Assembly (NCBI GenBank): GCA_963930735.1
Contig: OZ005740.1
Location: 242,127,192-242,191,191, forward strand
Direction of reading: 5' to 3'
Source of the DNA: Dioctria linearis
Lineage: Eukaryota; Arthropoda; Insecta; Diptera; Asilidae
Length of the DNA: 64,000 nucleotides
Below are positions 23,639-35,133 of the stretch, in pieces (position 1 is the stretch's first letter; the number at the start of each line of letters is the position of its first letter). Under the pieces are notes generated by a model. It saw only the letters and a program-made list of their open reading frames with translations. It was not told where the DNA came from and searched no databases. Both the position numbers and the translations under genes were made by a program.

Positions 23639-24561
23639 CATCTTCCCAGATTCTTGCCAACGAAAATCCCTCATTTTGGACATAAAAATCCCTTAATATC
23701 CCTTAATACCATATTTCAAAGAAATCTTTTAAAATACCTTAAGAATGGGTTTGTAAAGTGACATAATCAATTTCGTACAAAATCATTTATTTCAGAACGA
23801 AATTATCACATTGAATAAATCTATGGTAAATAAAAAAGTAACAAGAATAAGTAAATAAATATTTTTCGTATTTGAGTAAAAGCCTTCACTTTTTGGGACA
23901 CTCATAATTTTAAAATTTTGTTTATGCATTTTTCTGGTAGAATGTCTTTCTAGTTCGGATGTTCCACAAATAAGAATTTTATTGCAAGCCTATAAATTAT
24001 TTGAAGATTTGAATGACAAACAAATTTCAAAACCGCAAACCTTTTATTTAGCTTTTTTTCGGTCATTGTGCTTTTGAATCCAGGCTTTATATTTACTTTC
24101 GTTTCCCAACCAGCAATCGGAAAATTTCTTGACATATTTTTTGATTTCAACTTTTTTAAGAATTCGCCATATCCTTTAATGAAGAAATATGTCATATTAA
24201 TATCTAATGTTTCTTCCACTATTTACTATTTCTACTTTACTAATTTATTTCCAATACAAGATATTCCTCAAAATAGACCAACGGGAAACTAAGCGCACAT
24301 ACACCGCAGCGCATTGGGCTTATTATTACGTAACAAATATAACATAGCATAGCATAGTGGCAGTACACAAGTCCCTCACAATCAAATAGAAACAGTCACT
24401 CGGCTCAGAAAATATTTTGTACAGGTGATATTAATAAAGAAAATAATCTAAATTTGCTTCCTCAGTCAAAATCCCTTAATTTGAAAGTTTTGTGTCTCAA
24501 CCGAACTTTCAAGGAAAAATCCCTTAAAAAAGGGTTTAATCCCTCAGATCTGGGAACACTG
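23639..24561. mobile_element. Possible hAT-type non-autonomous element
   Basis: The right end read inward is CAGTGTTCCCAGATCTGAGG and the left end is CATCTTCCCAGATTC, partly matching. Subterminal ATCCCTTAAT motifs occur at both ends (23670-23720 and 24470-24545) in opposite orientations. The flanking 8 bp do not match, so the boundaries are uncertain. The 89-residue minus-strand ORF inside is not recognised. Confidence 0.4.
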
Positions 24562-25109
24562 AAAACCCTAGTTCCATGCAATCAACGTGTAGCCACCCGA
24601 TGATTTTTCATAGCGACACTGATTCAAGAGTTGTTCAAAATTTTAACGTTCATAGCATTAAATTTTTCTTAGAAATACACTAACGAATTGATGCATTGAT
24701 TCTGGTGGCTCACTCTTTTCGGACAGGGGCACAAGCATTCAGTTTTCTTAGAAAGGTCTGAACATTTTTCTTTAGATTTTTCATGCACTATTTGGGGCGG
24801 ACAATGATTCCAAAGAGTTATGTTGATTCAGGTGCCTTGGCTGATCTGGGGCCGCTAAAGATATTTATAAGCGTTGGCAAGCATACATTTTGTTCTTTAG
24901 AAATTTACTTAAACATTTTTCTTTCGATTTTTTATACACTATTGGATGGTAAAAACGATCAGTTGGATTTATTAAAATTGATTCTACAATTCTTACGGCA
25001 AGACTATAAAATAAAAACCATTCGCTTTCCTCTGCGGTAGTTGCCGTTGCTTTGCTTGTACTTTCGTATTTAATTCAAGTAGTGCTCTTTAATTTAACTT
25101 CACTTTTAA
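24562..25109. other. No recognisable feature, possibly 5' region of the next hAT
   Basis: It precedes the first legible exon of the hAT remnant. No TIR recognised. Confidence 0.35.
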
Positions 25110-25578
25110 TTTATAGGAGAAGATTAAACTTGCTACAGCAGTTAGCGATGGAGGTAGAAATAGTAACGAAAGTGGAAAGCAAAAGACTGATAAGACCATT
25201 GATAACTATTTTCAGGAGAAAGCAAGATCAGCTAAGTTCCCATCAAAAGATATAGTCAGTGACATATCATGCATTTCTACTCCTATTCCTTTGAATGTGA
25301 TTCAAGGTGCAAGCTCTTACTCTCAGTCATTTACTTCACCCGTGACAGAATCGGTTGCGTCACAACTATTTCTACAATCTTTGCACGAGAAAGAAAATCT
25401 GGATATGAGACCTTAATGTCTGTCCACTCTGAGATCGACGTTGATGTGGATAATATTATCGACAGGTTTTCCAAATCAAACCGAAAATTGGGTTTTTGTG
25501 ATATCTAACTTAAATATGATAAAAAAAATTAAAAGCGACTACTTCCATCTTTTTTCTCCCCTCGAACATTTTAGGTGT

Positions 25579-25623
25579 GCCCCCCCCCCCCCCCCCCCCC
25601 CCACCCCCCCCCCCCCCCCCCCC
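25579..25623. repeat. Long poly-C tract
   Basis: About 44 bases almost entirely C, broken once by A. Such runs often vary in length or are mis-assembled. The proline-rich ORF reading through it is spurious. Confidence 0.8.
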
Positions 25624-27051
25624 GGCCATCTGTTTCTGATATAATGTGTGTCTTATACCTATGTATATGCCAAAAGCAGTCATTTTGACTGCTTGGGTAA
25701 TTTAAACCAAATAATTTAGTTTTATTATTACATTTGTTAAATTTTTTATATCACTAGTTCACCCCTGTATTGCAATTTAATTAGCAATGCAAGTTTATGA
25801 ATTTACAGAAAATATTTTGGCAGATTTTTCAGTCAAATTTGAATTTTTGATAAATTTGATTAAAGTTTATTTGCCGAAATCTTATTGATTTTTTTTGCAA
25901 AAGTTTATAGTTTCTGTCACTGGTAAAGATGTTAAGCGCAGTGTAGAAACTCTTTGGAACAAGAGGAGATGCGGTGACTGTTGTCAAAAAGCATTTATTA
26001 AACATTTTTAGTGCTTTGGAAAAATTGACATCTGAGGAAGAAAATATTAAAACAAGATCATTTCTGTGCTACTTCCATTTATGGGAATCTGTCCTTTTGA
26101 AAATTAATGACGCGCAACAATACCGGAAAACAAAGGGATTAAATATATATCAATAGCTGTGTCTTTTTATATTGATCCGGTTCATTGTTAATTTCAAATT
26201 CATTTGCTTCTAAAAATGTCTGTAGGTAGATATCATTTTACATATGAGAACAATTATCAAATCGCCATGATTTCGATTTTCACAAAACGTTAAAATAGAA
26301 CCTGAATAAAATTTGGTTCAAATTTTGAAGTTTTTTTCTTATGAATTTAGAAAATTATATAAACTTATAATCGATTTTAACATCGACGTCAATCGATAAT
26401 CTCCTTTGATCTGGATCATGAAAAATTAACGCGGCTGATTTAAAACTGAATTCTTTACAAAAGAATATCATTTGGGCAAGGGGACACCCTAGTGCAAAAA
26501 GCAGTTACAGCAGCCAAGAAAATTTGTGAAAAGTTGGAGTTATCTACTTATCGTCGAGTTAGAAGGAAAAAAATTATATGTGGTGAAGATTCGCGAGACG
26601 TGGGGCTATCTTTAGAAGAAGAAATATAAAGAGAAATGTTTTTGTCAATAGAGTTATCCAGGAAATAAAAGTATGGTTTGAGCAACTACATGTCCTTCCA
26701 GCGTCGAATTCGTGCCTAATACCATCTAATCTTTTAAATGAAAATTTTGAATGCCAAGTAAATAACTTTGTTAACATTGACGCGGAACAGTTTCTTATTG
26801 AAAGGAAAAGGATCAAGAATTTTATGTCTCTACCTGATGTACAAGAGCACGCAAAAGGTTGGAAAAGCAGACAAGCGCCTCTTGTACTTTTAATATTTAT
26901 GACAAAATTAAGGTTGGAAGACTTTTCCAAATTAAGATTAATTAAAAATTATATCTTCGTTCCACAATGAGTGATTTAAGATTCCGAAATCTAGCGATAC
27001 TGTCCATAGAAAGAGAACTAACAGATAATATAAATTTTGACAATCAGGTCT

Positions 27052-27267
27052 ACCAGGGAATTCGATTCGATCTAGATTCGATCGAATCAAGGTTTTTCAT
27101 ATAGCATTTTTTACTAGTAAAATTAAACGCATTGAATATTCTTCAGCGCCAATCAAAAATAACCGGCAATGAATTTGGGAAATCTTCGATTCAATTGTAT
27201 TAAACAATAAAGATGCTCCTTGAAAAAATCGATTCGATGTAGATTTGATCGAATCGAATTCCCCGGT
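27052..27267. mobile_element. 216 bp TIR MITE nested in the hAT C-terminus
   Basis: The left end is ACCAGGGAATTCGATTCGAT and the right end, reverse-complemented, is ACCGGGGAATTCGATTCGAT: one mismatch in the first 21. GATTCGATC motifs recur inside. It interrupts the hAT coding sequence between TDNINFDN and AFQHFCNKNARK. Flanks AGGTCT and CGGCCT agree at 4 of 6 positions, so the target duplication is uncertain. Confidence 0.65.
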
Positions 27268-27438
27268 CGGCCTGAATGCCTTTCAACACTTTTGTAATAA
27301 AAATGCAAGAAAAATAACTATATAAATCAATATACGTTTTATCATAATGTGTACAATCTGTTTAAACAAAATAAATAAATGGTTTTACCCGTTTATTCGG
27401 GACTTCCCCAGGCGATAAAAGCTCTAGCTACGGCACTG

Positions 27439-28641
27439 AATTAATGAAAATCCCAATTCGCTTAGCTATATCATGGTGAACATCAAAGTATTTACAAACA
27501 CAATCAAATGTGCATTTTAAACGTGGGATTTTTTATGAGTTTGAATTTTCTATCCCGTATACGAAAATGGTGATGAATGAAGTTAACGAGCTGTGAACTA
27601 GGTGGAATCTGTAATATGACTGTTGAAGGTTCTCGTAACTTGATCGTGATGAGGGCGAAAACGGTTCGTGTACCGCAAAACCAGTAATAAATCGTTTTTT
27701 ATATGAATAAATAAAGCGCCTTCCGTGAAATCTCAAAAACAAGTAGGTACTTACCTTTATTGAAAATAATTAGATACTCTATATAAGTATTGGTTATTTA
27801 GAGTGGCTTGGAGCTTTTTCCAACCCACTTTAGTCTGCCTGCAATTACAACCTTACACCACTTGTTTGGGGGATAGTACTAGCTTCATAGTAGCAAGTAA
27901 ACACGTAGAACTTTGTATGAAGGTGTTTATCTCTTTTCTAACTGTAATTTTACAAAATTACTATGGCTTATATGCAAATTTTCCTGTCTAGAATTTAATG
28001 TTATTTTCATATTTTCCCACGAAATATTTTCTCACAAAATTATGCTTACTCTTCAAAAAATTAAACTTCACAAATTTTGCCCATGACAAGCATGCACGTG
28101 AAGGATTCATGTTACACATTTGGTAAAAATATGTGATAGGAAGAAATATGAATGAAAAAATTGTCCCTACATGGATTTTATGTTAGAGATAATGAAAGCT
28201 TGAGTATGGAATTACACGTGTTCTTTTTAAGTAATCATTTGCTTTTTGCTTTTTTTCGCAGGAGAAATTTTCTTCCTTGGAAGTGGATATTGCTGTCGGC
28301 TTTGTGGTATTTTTCGCACCCCTTGAATTTGATCTGAGTCGACTCCAGATAAGATATTCTGCGATTATCACTATGACTGCTAGTGATGAATATCCTGTAT
28401 TGAATTGATTGACATCGTTATATTTTTACCGACAGATGTTGATGCGCCTTTACGTCTTGTACTGTCTTTTGTAGGTCAATAATTTCGTTTAGTTGTTGCT
28501 GATGTAATTTTAATTGATCTGATTGAGGTGAGGAATGAAGTTAAGTATTATCTTCGCTTCATATTGTTTTAGTCTTTGTAATCAGTGAAACGGTTCACAC
28601 TAGTAATATCACAGCTATTCATTGGAAATTTCTTTCAGGAA
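27439..28641. other. No recognisable feature
   Basis: 1.2 kb with only short ORFs of no recognised family. Confidence 0.4.
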
Positions 28642-28736
28642 CACGGAGAGAAAGAAGTCGTTGAAATTACCGAAAAAGCATGTCAATTCAACAATTTCCG
28701 GCTTTGATTTTCAGCTAAAAGCATAAACTGCTGATT

Positions 28737-29216
28737 TTACAATTTTATTGAAATGTTAAATCAACGGAATTAGTCGTTGAAACTACTTTTCTGATTCAAC
28801 AGTAATGGAAGTTGCTTTAACACATAAATTTGTAAAAAATACGGTTTTCCTTTAACATCTTATGGATGTTGAATTTACACATACATGTGTTGATTATACA
28901 AATTTTATTGAAATGTTAAATCAACGGAATTAGTCGTTGAAGCTACTTTTCTGATTCAACAGTAATGGAAGTTGCTTTAACACATAAATTTGTAAAAAAT
29001 ACCGTTTTCCTTTAACATCTTATGGATGTTGAATTTACACATACATGTGTTGATTTTACAAATTTTATTGAAATGTTAAATCAACGGAATTAGTCGTTGA
29101 AGCTACTTTTCTGATTCAACAGTAATGGAAGCTTTAACACATAAATATGTAAAAAATTCCGTTTTCCCTTAACATCTTATGGATGTTGAATTACAGATAC
29201 ATGTGTTGATTTTACA
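28737..29216. repeat. Three 160 bp tandem subterminal repeats (left end)
   Basis: AAATGTTAAATCAACGGAAT begins at 28751, 28911 and 29071, an exact 160 bp period. Units are nearly identical, the third having lost a few bases. Each unit boundary carries GTTGATTTTACAA or a one-base variant. A transposon-encoded protein may bind here, by analogy with TNPA binding in CACTA elements (inference). Confidence 0.9.
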
Positions 29217-29626
29217 ATTCAAATATACTTTTCGCTGTAAAAAAACTTTAAAAAAAACACAATTAAAAAAGTAAAATCCTAAAGAAAAAATCCTATCATT
29301 AGGAGATCACACATTTAGGTAATAATTGTTTTCTTTGGCGCCCATCAATGATATATTATTTTTTCACAGATAAAATGTACATCTGGGATTGCCATAAAGA
29401 TGTATAGCCAATCTTTGATAGCAATAATTTTCCGGAAAATCTCCTTAAAATACTGAAATATTTGCCTTTTTCACAAAATTAAGGGACATTCATAGTATCA
29501 ATTTTTACGTATAAAATAATCGGTAAATAATAGGTATCATTTAATTATTCAAGTTGTTCAAGTTAAAATTTAAAAGTAAAACACGTCAATACAAAGTAAT
29601 ATATTTATATATTTATGTAATATGAC
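29217..29626. other. Non-coding stretch between the repeats and the end of the zinc-finger ORF
   Basis: Presumed 3' untranslated region of the minus-strand gene. No canonical AATAAA signal stands out on that strand. Confidence 0.4.
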
Positions 29627-32077
29627 TTAAAAATATCGAATTCTGAAATAGTTCATACCATTAGCCAGTCTGTGGACATTAAAAGGAGGATTTACTATCT
29701 TTTTTAGAGGGAAAAATTTTATATGTTTCATGAATTCTGATCCTACGAGATATGATTGTAAATAATCATTGAGACCTAACACTTTAATAACTGAACAAAT
29801 AACAAATATGTCTTCTTTAACCATATATAATTCTTCAATTCTATATATTTCTTTTAAGCTGTTTGCATCAAATAGGTAATAATTTTGTGAATAGGAAGTT
29901 CCTTTATAATACAAGCACTTTACTGGTTTACAATCTTCAGTTGAAATGTTACAACAAATTAAGTCATTTCTCACAGAACTATAAAACTTCGAGTCAGTTA
30001 TTTTTTTTTTAAGATATCTTATTTCTTTTGTTTTAATAAATACATCTCTTTTATCAAGAAGCTGAGAGCTAAACTGAAACTGAAACTTGACAGCAAGAGA
30101 GTAGGCAATATTAATACGTGATCTGATTGCTTTGGCATACGATTTAAGTTCTTGGTGTTTACTTTCGAATCTAAATGACCACAAATATTTGAGTGGACCT
30201 GAGTGCTTCGCTATTTTTGAATAATGCAGCATTAAGTGGTGCTTTGGTTTTAGTGTTTCTTTAAACAAATTTTTGAAAAGAAGATTATGCTCTTCTACTA
30301 CTTCATTTAAGTGGAAAAGTAAGCTATCAGACATTTCAGAGCAAAGTATAATGTCAATAAATTTTAGAAGAGAAAGGACATATTTCCAGACGTCATCTCC
30401 CTCGGGTACGAAATCTCCAATCATAAGTGGTAAAAGCCATACGAAACACCACACTTCACGAGCAGACATTTGCAAATTGTTTCTCTTTAAATGTTCTTCT
30501 GTAATAGGTACTGAAATATTCCTTACTTCTATTTCGCCATAGTCAAAGCTCTGCTTTCTATAGTTTAGTAACTCGAAGCTAAAAATTTTAGCAGATGTAA
30601 TGTAGAAATGTAATACTTTACAAATCCCATATTTACATACGCCTAAAAAGACATCGTGCATTACATCAACAACGAAGTTATTAGTTACATGAAAGTTTTT
30701 TAATGTATTGAGAAGACAGTCAGTATAAATACCAGTTATTTGGGGATTATCTAAAATAAGATCTCCACTATAATTTACTTCATTTCTTAAAATATTGACA
30801 TCCACCCTTGTAGCACTCTGAGTATCTTTTTTATGCATTTTGCAAAATCGACAGAAGAAATTTGAACCGAACGATTGACTAAAACCTAATATTGAATTTA
30901 GTCCTAAATTATCTCCTAATACCAAACCTAATACAATGAATACTCTTTGCGCACCAGCATTTGTTTCAATAGTTATACCGTCACTCTCTAGTTTCTTTAA
31001 AACTTTAACCAGAGGATGTAATACCAAATGCATTCCAAATTTCTTTACGTATTTTGATTTGACAAGCATAGCTAAAAAAATATTTTGAAGCGATGAAAGG
31101 CAATAACCAGGTAATGAAGGGAAGCTATAATAAAAGGCTGATAATGAATTTTTTCCTGCGAGCGATCCTAGAGCATCATCAATATGGAAATCGTCATTAT
31201 ATAAAAATATTGGTAGTAGAATTTGTCCAGAATAATTTGCTTTAATTTTATTCCACTTATCTCCATTAATAAAATGAGTTAACTTTTCATGTATTGAAAT
31301 TTCTTCCATGTTCTTTATTATTTCATCTAAAACGTTTGGAAGCTCCAAGAATTTTTTGATTTGGAACTCGATTGGCATCAATATACTTGAGCATTCATTT
31401 TCATTAAAGGAAGGATTTCCGTTTCTTAAAACTAGGACCATTTCATTGTTTAAAGAAAATGATATGGGATCTTCTAAATAACCAAAATCTTTCAAACATT
31501 TAGTAAACTTGTATTCCGAATTAATATAGTGAAAGCTGTCGATATAATTTTGAAACTGTCTTTCCACTAGAGCAAAAAGTGAACTTGAATATTCTTGACC
31601 CACAGTGGCACACTTAAAATCTTCAAGCAAGTCTTCTAAAATTTGTTCTACGAAGTTTGAAAATTCTGTAACTTGATTTCTAGGTAACGAAGGCTTTCCA
31701 TATAAAGTGCAAACTTTTTTTAACACCAAAGAATTTAAATCATTGCCATCTGCTGAGCTCGTTTCTTCAGCTACTGTTTGATTGTCATTGGCGCTAATAT
31801 ATGGTGTAATGAAATCAGTGTAAATATGTGATTGTGAAATAGTATTTCTTTCACTAGTATTATTGGATATTTGAACATCATTGTTGCGCGTAGTTTGGTG
31901 TTTATTTAATAAATGCGGTTTAAAAGAATACATTGAATCAAAATTTTGAAAACAACTTTCCACGGCACATTTGTAAACTTTTTCATGTGGATTTCTTGGT
32001 GTGTGAAATGACTTAATGTGAAAACAAAGTGTTGAAACATGTTGAAATTTATCATTACAAGTATAGCAAGTAAACAT
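29627..32077 (-). CDS. C2H2 zinc-finger transposase-like protein, 816 aa
   Basis: An uninterrupted 816-residue ORF, by far the longest in the window. Two classical C2H2 fingers open it: C4-C7-H20-H25 and C37-C42-H55-H60. The core has LPIFLYNDDFHIDDALGSLA (about 288-307), YYSFPSLPG, FIVLGLVLGDNLGLNSILGF region (about 380-399), a CRFC zinc-knuckle-like motif (409-412), DVMHDVFLGV (471-480), LKPKHHLMLHY (609-619) and RFESKHQELKSYAKAIRSR (636-654). Conserved D295/D296 or D389, D471 and E638 are plausible catalytic acids (inference). I recall similar proteins, mostly unnamed, in other arthropods and fish. The DxMHDxxxG block recalls Tnp2-type CACTA transposases. The start ATG lies 19 nt after the stop of the neighbouring gene. 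Its intact state implies recent activity or selection. Confidence 0.85.
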   Translation of the reverse strand: MFTCYTCNDKFQHVSTLCFHIKSFHTPRNPHEKVYKCAVESCFQNFDSMYSFKPHLLNKHQTTRNNDVQISNNTSERNTISQSHIYTDFITPYISANDNQTVAEETSSADGNDLNSLVLKKVCTLYGKPSLPRNQVTEFSNFVEQILEDLLEDFKCATVGQEYSSSLFALVERQFQNYIDSFHYINSEYKFTKCLKDFGYLEDPISFSLNNEMVLVLRNGNPSFNENECSSILMPIEFQIKKFLELPNVLDEIIKNMEEISIHEKLTHFINGDKWNKIKANYSGQILLPIFLYNDDFHIDDALGSLAGKNSLSAFYYSFPSLPGYCLSSLQNIFLAMLVKSKYVKKFGMHLVLHPLVKVLKKLESDGITIETNAGAQRVFIVLGLVLGDNLGLNSILGFSQSFGSNFFCRFCKMHKKDTQSATRVDVNILRNEVNYSGDLILDNPQITGIYTDCLLNTLKNFHVTNNFVVDVMHDVFLGVCKYGICKVLHFYITSAKIFSFELLNYRKQSFDYGEIEVRNISVPITEEHLKRNNLQMSAREVWCFVWLLPLMIGDFVPEGDDVWKYVLSLLKFIDIILCSEMSDSLLFHLNEVVEEHNLLFKNLFKETLKPKHHLMLHYSKIAKHSGPLKYLWSFRFESKHQELKSYAKAIRSRINIAYSLAVKFQFQFSSQLLDKRDVFIKTKEIRYLKKKITDSKFYSSVRNDLICCNISTEDCKPVKCLYYKGTSYSQNYYLFDANSLKEIYRIEELYMVKEDIFVICSVIKVLGLNDYLQSYLVGSEFMKHIKFFPLKKIVNPPFNVHRLANGMNYFRIRYF

Positions 32078-32096
32078 TTTTAATAATGTTTGACAC

Positions 32097-34075
32097 TTAT
32101 GGATTTAATGAAGCAATTAAATTTGAAACAGATGAAACTGGCTTGTCATATTTAGTTTTTATATTAAAAAAGAATTGTTGAATGAAATACCATACATTAT
32201 AACATTCTCTGGGATACGAAAGATTAAACACGTGAAAAATTTTAAAACATGAATCTGCAGCACTGAGAATTGAGTGATGTTTGTACAAGACTTCGTCTAA
32301 ATTGCTAAAGCATGCATGCACCAAATTGTTTTCTAAAACAACTATGATCAACGGTTGAAGTGTTGTACCTTTGCTTTTATATTCCTCACTTAGTCTGTAT
32401 AATTTTTCCTTAACTTCGGTTTCAGTCGAGACGATCAAAAGCATTGCATTGATGGAATCTGGAATGGAAGGTTTATGTACAGATGAGCCAGATGCTACTT
32501 TAACTCTGTATCTTGTTCCTGGTGGCAACAGATGATGTAAAGCCTTTAAAATCTCCAAGTTTTTTAAATCTAAAAAAGAGGAATTATTTGATTAGCAATT
32601 AAATACCGTGAAGATAACTTAGATATTTGAAAAACAAAAAAAAAAAAATAGAACCGACTCCAAAAAATCTAAACTCCTAAAAAGTATTAAATAATTTCAG
32701 TTAAAAATCTTGTCCTACTACTTTAAACACTGAATGCTAAGATTTTACTTGATGTTTGATGTCGGTACGAAAACCTGACTGATTTTAATCCAATATTAAA
32801 TAATCAAGACAAACTGAATATCTGCATTGATATTGAAGTAAATAATTTATTAAGTTATTAAAACAAAATTTGTAAAAATAGTAATTTTTGACCTATCACA
32901 TTAGTGTTTTCATTTAATATAAAACTTACAAGCCTCTGTCCGTAAGAATGTTTAAACAAAGGCCACTGGTTGAGAATTTGTGACACGTTCACTTCTGAAG
33001 ATTTTGTTAATTTTTGTTTTCTCTGGCTATATGTTGCTTTCCATTTTTCTTCAACAGTTGCCCATGGTTCGTTGTTGTATAATAGCCACAGTTTTTCCGA
33101 TTCATCTGTCCTTTCTGGAAAAAATATTGCTTAATCAAGCGTATAAGGAACACACTGTCAGTTCTGTACCTTGTTCCAAGTTGGTGTTTTCTTCCCAGGT
33201 TCTCTTGTAACTTTTATTTTTTCTTGAACGTAATCCTTTCTCCCGCAATTTTCGTACAGCGTTTTGATACTTGTTATACAGAGCTCCTCTTGGATGAGTA
33301 CTTTCAGTCCGTTCTATGAAATATGATGCCTCATTTTCATTTGGAAATATTTCGTGAATTTTTGATGAAATATTTAAAAAATCTCCACTATTGCATCGAA
33401 CGTTCTTTTGAATTAGGTGATCAACCAGAGCTATTATAATATCCTTTCTGTGCTCGTTTTCTAGGTGATTATGCTCTTTTAAAACTCCTTCTACGTCCTA
33501 CAAAATAAACATACCATATACAATTCCTCTGAGAGATAAATGAAGAAATTACCAGTTCACAGGAAATTGATTGTCCAGGCGATTGGGGTGTATTAGGACG
33601 AGGACTTGAAATGGACTCTTCCGAGCAAGAAATTTGCTTTTTTATCCAATCCGAAACGCTTGAGCTCATTGACAATGTATTTGTGATTGGGGAATTACTA
33701 AAACCCTGTGCAAACAAATTTGAGAATAATTTTTACCGTAAAATATTCCTTTTTTTGCTCCTAGCAGGCTGACTTTCCATCATGACAAAAAGGTTTTAAT
33801 TTTGGAAAAATTATATACAGATGTGCATACTCATTTATGTATATTTATTATACAACTAATTAACCAAGTTAATTTAATTCTTCCTTTAAAGCCTTAAGTT
33901 CCGCTAGGAGTAAAGTAGGAACATTTTGCTGTATTAATGAAAAACTAATTTACATTTTCAACCCTCCATTCCGCCAAATTTTTCTTGAATTTTGTTCGGA
34001 CTCCAATTAAAGGAACAAGCTCGTTGATATCACCTTCAGATTTATGGGTTATTGTCTCGACATCTACTTTATGGT
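32097..34075 (-). CDS. Spliced transposon protein with SAM-like exon
   Basis: Predicted exons, minus strand: 34075-33954, 33760-33737, 33705-33553, 33497-33170, 33114-32930, 32569-32097, with GT-AG borders and consistent phases across the first five. The first exon reads EGDINELVPLIGVRTKFKKN then LAEWRVEN, like a SAM domain. The third is serine/proline-rich (SISSPRPNTPQSPGQS). The fourth and fifth are basic (RGALYNKYQNAVRKLREKGL, KLWLLYNNEPWATVEEKW). The last, 157 codons, contains NLVHACFSNLDEVLYKH and VWYFIQQFFFNIKTKYDKP. The fifth-to-sixth junction is out of phase by one base unless a micro-exon is used. An upstream exon is needed because the first begins in phase 1; a candidate open stretch lies at about 34110-34290 (VQYSVLPDKSPIEVGPFRRT). 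Function unknown; perhaps a DNA-binding accessory protein. Confidence 0.6.
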
Positions 34076-34355
34076 CTACATATATAATATAAGTAAGGAC
34101 GTAACAAATTTTTTTATTATAATAGCACAATTATACTTCGAAATATATCTGAAAGTTCTACGAAAAGGCCCCACTTCTATTGGGCTTTTATCAGGAAGAA
34201 CAGAATATTGGACAGGTATTCCGTACATTACATTAACGTTTGTTAACTCTGTGTAAATTGGTGAAGTCGGAGCTATTTTATAAATGTATAATAAATAAAA
34301 TAAACATAATTTATTAGTTATTATTCAATCAGCGGCGGACTAGTTTTTGAAATAA

Positions 34356-34845
34356 CAAGGAAAAAAGCTAGAATTGTTCTAAGACCAATTCTTATAATAC
34401 CCTAGATGAATGCTCGTATATGATTTCATATCGTCCCTCCACTGTACAAGTTGATTGTTAAAGTGGTTTTTCGCATTTATTTCTAGAACGGCTCGCGGGC
34501 AGAAAAATGATTAACCAATTTCATATGATTTCGTATTATAAAGAACTTATCGGTGCAATAAAAACGTCTACGACTGATAGTTTTCACAGTATATGTTCCA
34601 TTGTTCCTTTTTCGAAATTATATTTACTTTTATTTTTAAAAAATCCCGTGTGTAAAATGTCTGTTCACTTAGTATACGCATTCTTGACTTATCGTGCGGC
34701 CGGACAGACGGACGGACGGACATGCAAAAATCAAAATAACTTTTAATATTATACGTGGGTGTCCAATCCATTTTACTCTACCATCATTATATCTATGCGT
34801 TACAAACGGAATGACAAACTTAGTGTATACCCTATGAAGGGTATA
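34356..34845 (-). mobile_element. DINE-1/HINE-like element, inside the two-gene transposon
   Basis: Minus-strand copy with both ends: ATACCCTTCATAGGGTATAC at the high-coordinate end, a GTCCGTCCGTCCGTCTGTCC microsatellite (34705-34722), and the 3' part with ATGATACCCTAG-like subTIR, hairpin (AGAATTGGTC arm, one mismatch) and AGCTTTTTTCCTTG at 34356. About 170 bp shorter than the 13047 copy, so internally deleted. It lies upstream of the SAM-exon gene. Confidence 0.75.
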
Positions 34846-35133
34846 AAAACAAAAATGCTACGTGCAACTGTCCAGTTTATTTCACTTTATTTTATTTTAG
34901 TATAAAGATTAATTATCATACTTACATGCTATTTCAGCCTCTACTTCTTGCGTGTTGAACATTTTCACAAATATGTACTATGTTCTTGCACTATTATTAC
35001 TTGCACTAATAATTACTTGCACTTACTCCAATGCACACTTGCACTCTACTTGAAATTTGTCGCGCAACTAGCTCAAAAGATGCGTGCCAATTCTTAACCG
35101 TTACCAAATTATTGTTTGGTAGGCAAAAGCAAC

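Larger units (their letters stand above)
25110..27438 (+). mobile_element. hAT remnant (ZMYM/DUF4371-like transposase)
   Basis: Three legible blocks. The N-terminal one (25116-25508, after an acceptor-like TTTATAG) reads GRNSNESGKQKTDKTIDNYF through VDNIIDRFSKSNRKLGF. The middle block (25940-26156) reads VKKHLLNIFSALEKLTSEEE then FLCYFHLWESVLLKINDAQQ. The C-terminal block (26460-27047) has QKAVTAAKKICEKLEL, then LRSTMSDLRFRNLAILSIER, the hAT dimerisation end. After a nested MITE it finishes FQHFCNKNARKITI. The 3' terminus read inward from 27438 is CAGTGCCGTAGCTAG. Large parts are missing and a long C tract lies between blocks 1 and 2. Confidence 0.7.

Noticed and set aside
25441..25644. ORF ending in a proline-rich tail
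   Set aside because: The tail is only the poly-C tract, and the ORF is out of frame with the hAT exon it overlaps.
30273..30542. Plus-strand ORF of 89 codons
   Set aside because: Shadow of the intact 816-codon minus-strand ORF.
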